From positions 1 to 8,319 of the forward strand of contig CAMZGB010000039.1 of NCBI GenBank assembly GCA_947306285.1: a stretch of 8,319 nucleotides of DNA. The letters are read 5' to 3'. Positions within the stretch are counted from its first letter, which is position 1; every line of letters begins with the position of its first letter. Shown in pieces: positions 5,907 through 8,319 of this stretch. The notes below the pieces were generated by a model. It saw only the letters and a program-made list of their open reading frames with translations. It was not told the DNA's origin and ran no database searches. This DNA comes from an uncultured Lachnospira sp. (GTDB taxonomy: Bacteria > Bacillota > Clostridia > Lachnospirales > Lachnospiraceae). The position numbers and the translations under genes are program-made.

Positions 5907-6751
5907 TTTTCCTCCTGAACCAATTGGTTGTATATATCTCTTTTGGGCACACCTCTGTCTTTTGCCACTTTCTTCATGGCATCCTTTTTTTCAAGTCCCT
6001 GATTTAAGTAAAAATCCATGTGCTCTTCCACCGACATCTCTTCCCACTTTTGTCTTTCTTCTTGCTCGATGTCGTCGAAGGACTTTCCCTCTATCACCAA
6101 AACAAACTCGCCTCTTGGCTCCTCTGTCTCGTATTTCTCGCGGGCCTCTTTTAGAGTTGTCAAAAATGATTCCTCATATTTTTTAGTAAGTTCTCTGTTG
6201 ATACTCACTCTTCTATTTCCAAGCGCCTCTTCCAATTCTTTTAATGTCTTTGCAAGTCTATGTGGCGCCTCATATATTATAATCGTTCTTGTCTCATTTT
6301 GTAACTGTTTTAGGACATTTTCTTTTTTCTTTTTATCCTTTGGCAAGAACGCCTCAAAGCAAAATCTCTGCGTCGAAAGACCGGACATCGATAATGCTGT
6401 CACGCACGCACTCGCCCCCGGCAAAGAAGTTACTTCAATTCCATTTTCAATACATTCCTTTACCAGTTCTTCTCCCGGATCTGAAATGCCAGGAGTTCCT
6501 GCATCCGTAATTAGTGCAATGCTTTTTCCATCTTTAATCATCTGCACTAATTCTTTTGCTTTGTCATATTTATTAAATTCGTGGTAGCTTTGCATAGGCG
6601 TTTCTATCTCAAAGTGATTGAGCAATTTAATACTATTCCTAGTATCTTCTGCGCCTATCAAATCTACTTCTTTTAATGTGCGAACAACTCTGTATGTCAT
6701 ATCTTCCAAGTTTCCAATCGGTGTCGCACACAAATATAACTTGCCAGCCAT
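5903..6751 (-). CDS. rsmI: 16S rRNA (cytidine-1402-2'-O)-methyltransferase RsmI
   Basis: This 282-residue protein, normal length for the family, 2'-O-methylates C1402 of 16S rRNA in the decoding centre using S-adenosylmethionine. It shows the tetrapyrrole-methylase fold with RsmI signatures: LYLCATPIGNLEDMTYR (5-21), IGAEDTRNS (32-40), YHEFN (56-60), ALITDAGTPGISDPG (79-93), VTSLPGASACVTAL (107-120), YEAPHRL (160-166) and RELTKKYEE (186-194). The C-terminal 45 residues (about 236-282) match the small helical HTH-like tail common in RsmI. The start is supported by AGGAAG overlapping the preceding gene's TAG stop, about five bases before the ATG. The 3' end overlaps the LTA-synthase-family gene by four bases. 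Gene order with the YabB-like methyltransferase and RicT matches the yaaT-yabC neighbourhood of Bacillus subtilis, without the intervening yabA and yazA genes. Confidence 0.97.
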   Translation of the reverse strand: MAGKLYLCATPIGNLEDMTYRVVRTLKEVDLIGAEDTRNSIKLLNHFEIETPMQSYHEFNKYDKAKELVQMIKDGKSIALITDAGTPGISDPGEELVKECIENGIEVTSLPGASACVTALSMSGLSTQRFCFEAFLPKDKKKKENVLKQLQNETRTIIIYEAPHRLAKTLKELEEALGNRRVSINRELTKKYEESFLTTLKEAREKYETEEPRGEFVLVIEGKSFDDIEQEERQKWEEMSVEEHMDFYLNQGLEKKDAMKKVAKDRGVPKRDIYNQLVQEEK

Positions 6752-6760
6752 ACTTACTTC

Positions 6761-7498
6761 CTACTTATTATAAATATCTAAAATATCTTGTGTATATACA
6801 TTTGGTTCTTCGTAAACGATAAGAGGTTCTTCAATATTCATCATTGGCTTTCCACCTCTAGCTCCCTCTATCAGAACCATATTTGAAGGCTTGTCCACGT
6901 ATGGATAAACCATTCTTATCCTCTTTGGTTCGATTTTATACTCTCTCATAAGTTCCATAGCATCAGCCAAACGTCTTGGTCTATGAATCATATAAAATCT
7001 TCCCTGCGGTTTTAGCACTGCCGCTGCTTCTCTTATCACATCTTCTAGCGTACACTTAACTTCGTGTCTGGCAATTGCCTTCGGTGCATCCGGATTTTCT
7101 AGTCCATTGTTCTCACTCATATACGGTGGATTTGTAACGACCACGTCAAAGCTATCCTTGCCGAAAATTTCCGATGCATTTTTAATATCGCCTTCCACAA
7201 TCTCGATTTTGTCCTCAAGATTGTTCATCTTAACGCTTCTCTTTGCCATGTCCACGCTCTCAGGTTGAATCTCAAGTCCAACAAAACTTTGGCCTTCTGT
7301 TTTTGCCTCGAGCAAAACCGGAATTACTCCCGTTCCCGTGCCAAAATCAATCGCCCTCTCTCCTTCTCTTACTTCCGCAAAAGACGAGAGCAACACTGCA
7401 TCCATTCCAAAACAAAATTTGTCTTTGTCTTGAATTATTTGATAACCGTTACGTTGCAAATCGCAAAGGCTTTCGTTTTCCTTTAACTCAACTTTCAT
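6761..7498 (-). CDS. TrmN6/YabB-like SAM-dependent N6-adenine methyltransferase
   Basis: This 245-residue class I Rossmann methyltransferase has an N-terminal QRNGYQIIQDKDKFCFGMDA stretch (15-34) typical of the tRNA1(Val) adenine-37 N6-methyltransferase group. It then shows the SAM-binding loop AIDFGTGTGVIPVLL (49-63), GLEIQPE (74-80, ribose-binding acidic residue) and the amino-methylation motif TNPPY (122-126). RHEVKCTLEDV (144-154) and HRPRRL (172-177) also fit the family. The nearest well-known relatives are E. coli TrmN6 (YfiC) and B. subtilis YabB; the actual substrate in this organism is not shown by sequence alone. The ATG directly follows the TAA of the RicT gene with no spacer. The only purine-rich site, GAGG about 16 bases upstream, is inside that gene, so translation probably relies on coupling. 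Confidence 0.9.
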   Translation of the reverse strand: MKVELKENESLCDLQRNGYQIIQDKDKFCFGMDAVLLSSFAEVREGERAIDFGTGTGVIPVLLEAKTEGQSFVGLEIQPESVDMAKRSVKMNNLEDKIEIVEGDIKNASEIFGKDSFDVVVTNPPYMSENNGLENPDAPKAIARHEVKCTLEDVIREAAAVLKPQGRFYMIHRPRRLADAMELMREYKIEPKRIRMVYPYVDKPSNMVLIEGARGGKPMMNIEEPLIVYEEPNVYTQDILDIYNK

Positions 7499-8319
7499 TT
7501 AGTGTTTATCTACATCCTCAACATTGGCGTCTTCTTTGTCCTCAAGGCCTTTAAGTTCCTTTAATTCCTCAGCCGCCAAATCAAATTTCTTTTTCTTCGG
7601 TTTAAACTTCAATTCGCTCACGTTGTAAGTCTTGATCTCCCTGTCTTCGCCTTCTTCCACAACAATCTTAACTTCCTGCTTGATGACATTCACGCTTGCC
7701 ACTTCGCCTTCTAGTCCATCAAACGTCTTAACTTTCTCCCCAACATCAGGAAGATTTGAGTTTAAGTATTCGTAAGACTCTTGCTCATTCTTCAAACAAC
7801 ACATAAGTCTTCCGCAAATACCTGAAATCTTTGTTGGATTAAGTGACAAGTTTTGCTCTTTTGCCATCTTTATGGTAACTGGTGCAAACGATGGTAAAAA
7901 TGTGCTACAACACAACTCTCTACCACACATTCCAATGCCTCCAATCAATTTGGCCTCATCACGAACGCCAACTTGTCTTAACTCTATTCTTGTTCTAAAT
8001 ACTGAAGCTAAGTCTTTAACCAATTCTCTAAAGTCCACACGTCCGTCGGCTGTAAAGTAGAACATAATCTTCTTTCCATCAAATGTATATTCAACCTTAA
8101 TAAGTTTCATCTCAAGCCCATGCTTTTTGATTTTCTCTTTACAAGTCTGGAAAGCTTTCTTTTCTTTTTCTTTATTCTGCGCATATTTTTGGTCGTCTTT
8201 CTCGTTGGCTTTTCTCATAATCTCTTTAACAGGTTTCTTTACTTGATCGTCAGTCACCTGTTTCTTCTCTAAAGCCACTTCGCCGTATTCGACGCCAACT
8301 GCAGTCTCAACTATTACAT
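7499..8319 (-). CDS. ricT: PSP1-domain protein RicT/YaaT, N-terminus outside the window
   Basis: The reading frame continues to the window edge as VIVETAVGVEYGEVALEKK, so the gene is cut there. The GTG at 8276-8278 is an internal valine codon, not the start. About 272 residues are visible. The core reads KIKKHGLEMKLIKVEYTFDG, FYFTADGRVDFRELVKDLA and FRTRIELRQVGVRDEAK, followed by two cysteine clusters, GMCGRELCC and GICGRLMCC, with six conserved cysteines in all. In Bacillus subtilis YaaT (RicT) works with YlbF and YmcA in a complex that carries iron-sulfur clusters and affects RNase Y-dependent mRNA processing. The cysteine clusters here are consistent with the same chemistry. The C-terminal 80 residues contain a small beta-rich segment and a Lys/Glu-rich acidic tail ending DVDKH. 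The next gene starts directly after the TAA. The usual upstream neighbour in this context would be holB, which is not visible. Confidence 0.95.
   Translation of the reverse strand, partial: VIVETAVGVEYGEVALEKKQVTDDQVKKPVKEIMRKANEKDDQKYAQNKEKEKKAFQTCKEKIKKHGLEMKLIKVEYTFDGKKIMFYFTADGRVDFRELVKDLASVFRTRIELRQVGVRDEAKLIGGIGMCGRELCCSTFLPSFAPVTIKMAKEQNLSLNPTKISGICGRLMCCLKNEQESYEYLNSNLPDVGEKVKTFDGLEGEVASVNVIKQEVKIVVEEGEDREIKTYNVSELKFKPKKKKFDLAAEELKELKGLEDKEDANVEDVDKH

Noticed and set aside
6018..6587. Plus-strand open frame of 189 codons opposite rsmI
   Set aside because: It lies wholly antisense to a clearly conserved rsmI, has no family resemblance and is Ser/Phe/Leu-rich as expected for a reverse-frame shadow.
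7243..7554. Plus-strand open frames opposite the methyltransferase gene
   Set aside because: They overlap conserved methyltransferase motifs in antisense and show no recognisable protein features.
8276..8278. GTG as the start codon of the RicT gene
   Set aside because: The frame stays open to the window edge and encodes VIVETAVGVEYG, the conserved N-terminal part of PSP1 proteins, so the true start is outside the window.
1..8319. CRISPR arrays, tRNA or rRNA genes, insertion sequences, attachment sites
   Set aside because: I saw no regularly spaced repeats, cloverleaf sequences, transposase frames or flanking inverted repeats; genes cover nearly all bases except the riboswitch leader.

Overview
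The window looks like chromosomal DNA of a low-GC Gram-positive anaerobe of the Clostridia, most likely a Lachnospiraceae relative. This rests on AT-rich codon use, AGGAGG-type ribosome binding sites, the ricT - methyltransferase - rsmI gene order (compare yaaT-yabA-yabB-yazA-yabC in Bacillus subtilis), a lysine-rich fibronectin-like tail on a secreted protein, and the type of ECF transporter T component. The genus is inference. All real genes lie on the minus strand, so the biological order runs from base 8319 down to base 1.

Bases 8319-3384 are a tightly packed housekeeping-type operon: a PSP1/RicT protein (cut by the window edge), a TrmN6/YabB-like methyltransferase, rsmI (16S rRNA 2'-O-methyltransferase) and a large membrane phosphoglycerol transferase of the LTA synthase family. 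Junctions are abutting (TAA followed directly by ATG), a 9-base gap, and an ATGA overlap. No terminator separates the last gene from what follows.

Bases 3383-3127 hold a cobalamin (B12) riboswitch leader, followed by a candidate antiterminator helix and a strong intrinsic terminator with a GAAA loop just ahead of the next ribosome binding site. This predicts transcriptional shut-off when B12 is plentiful.

Bases 3126-1 are the B12-controlled operon. It encodes a secreted DUF4430 protein with a basic fibronectin-like tail, a surface protein with a prenyltransferase-like alpha/alpha-barrel and a C-terminal membrane anchor, a small membrane-anchored DUF4430 protein, and the start of an EcfT-type transporter subunit. 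The alpha-barrel plus DUF4430 pair matches the two halves of animal intrinsic factor and transcobalamin, which close around cobalamin. Here they are separate surface proteins under a B12 riboswitch, next to an ECF transporter gene. The best reading is a 'split intrinsic factor' corrinoid capture system that feeds an ECF importer. The homology and the riboswitch are well supported; the assembled mechanism is inference.
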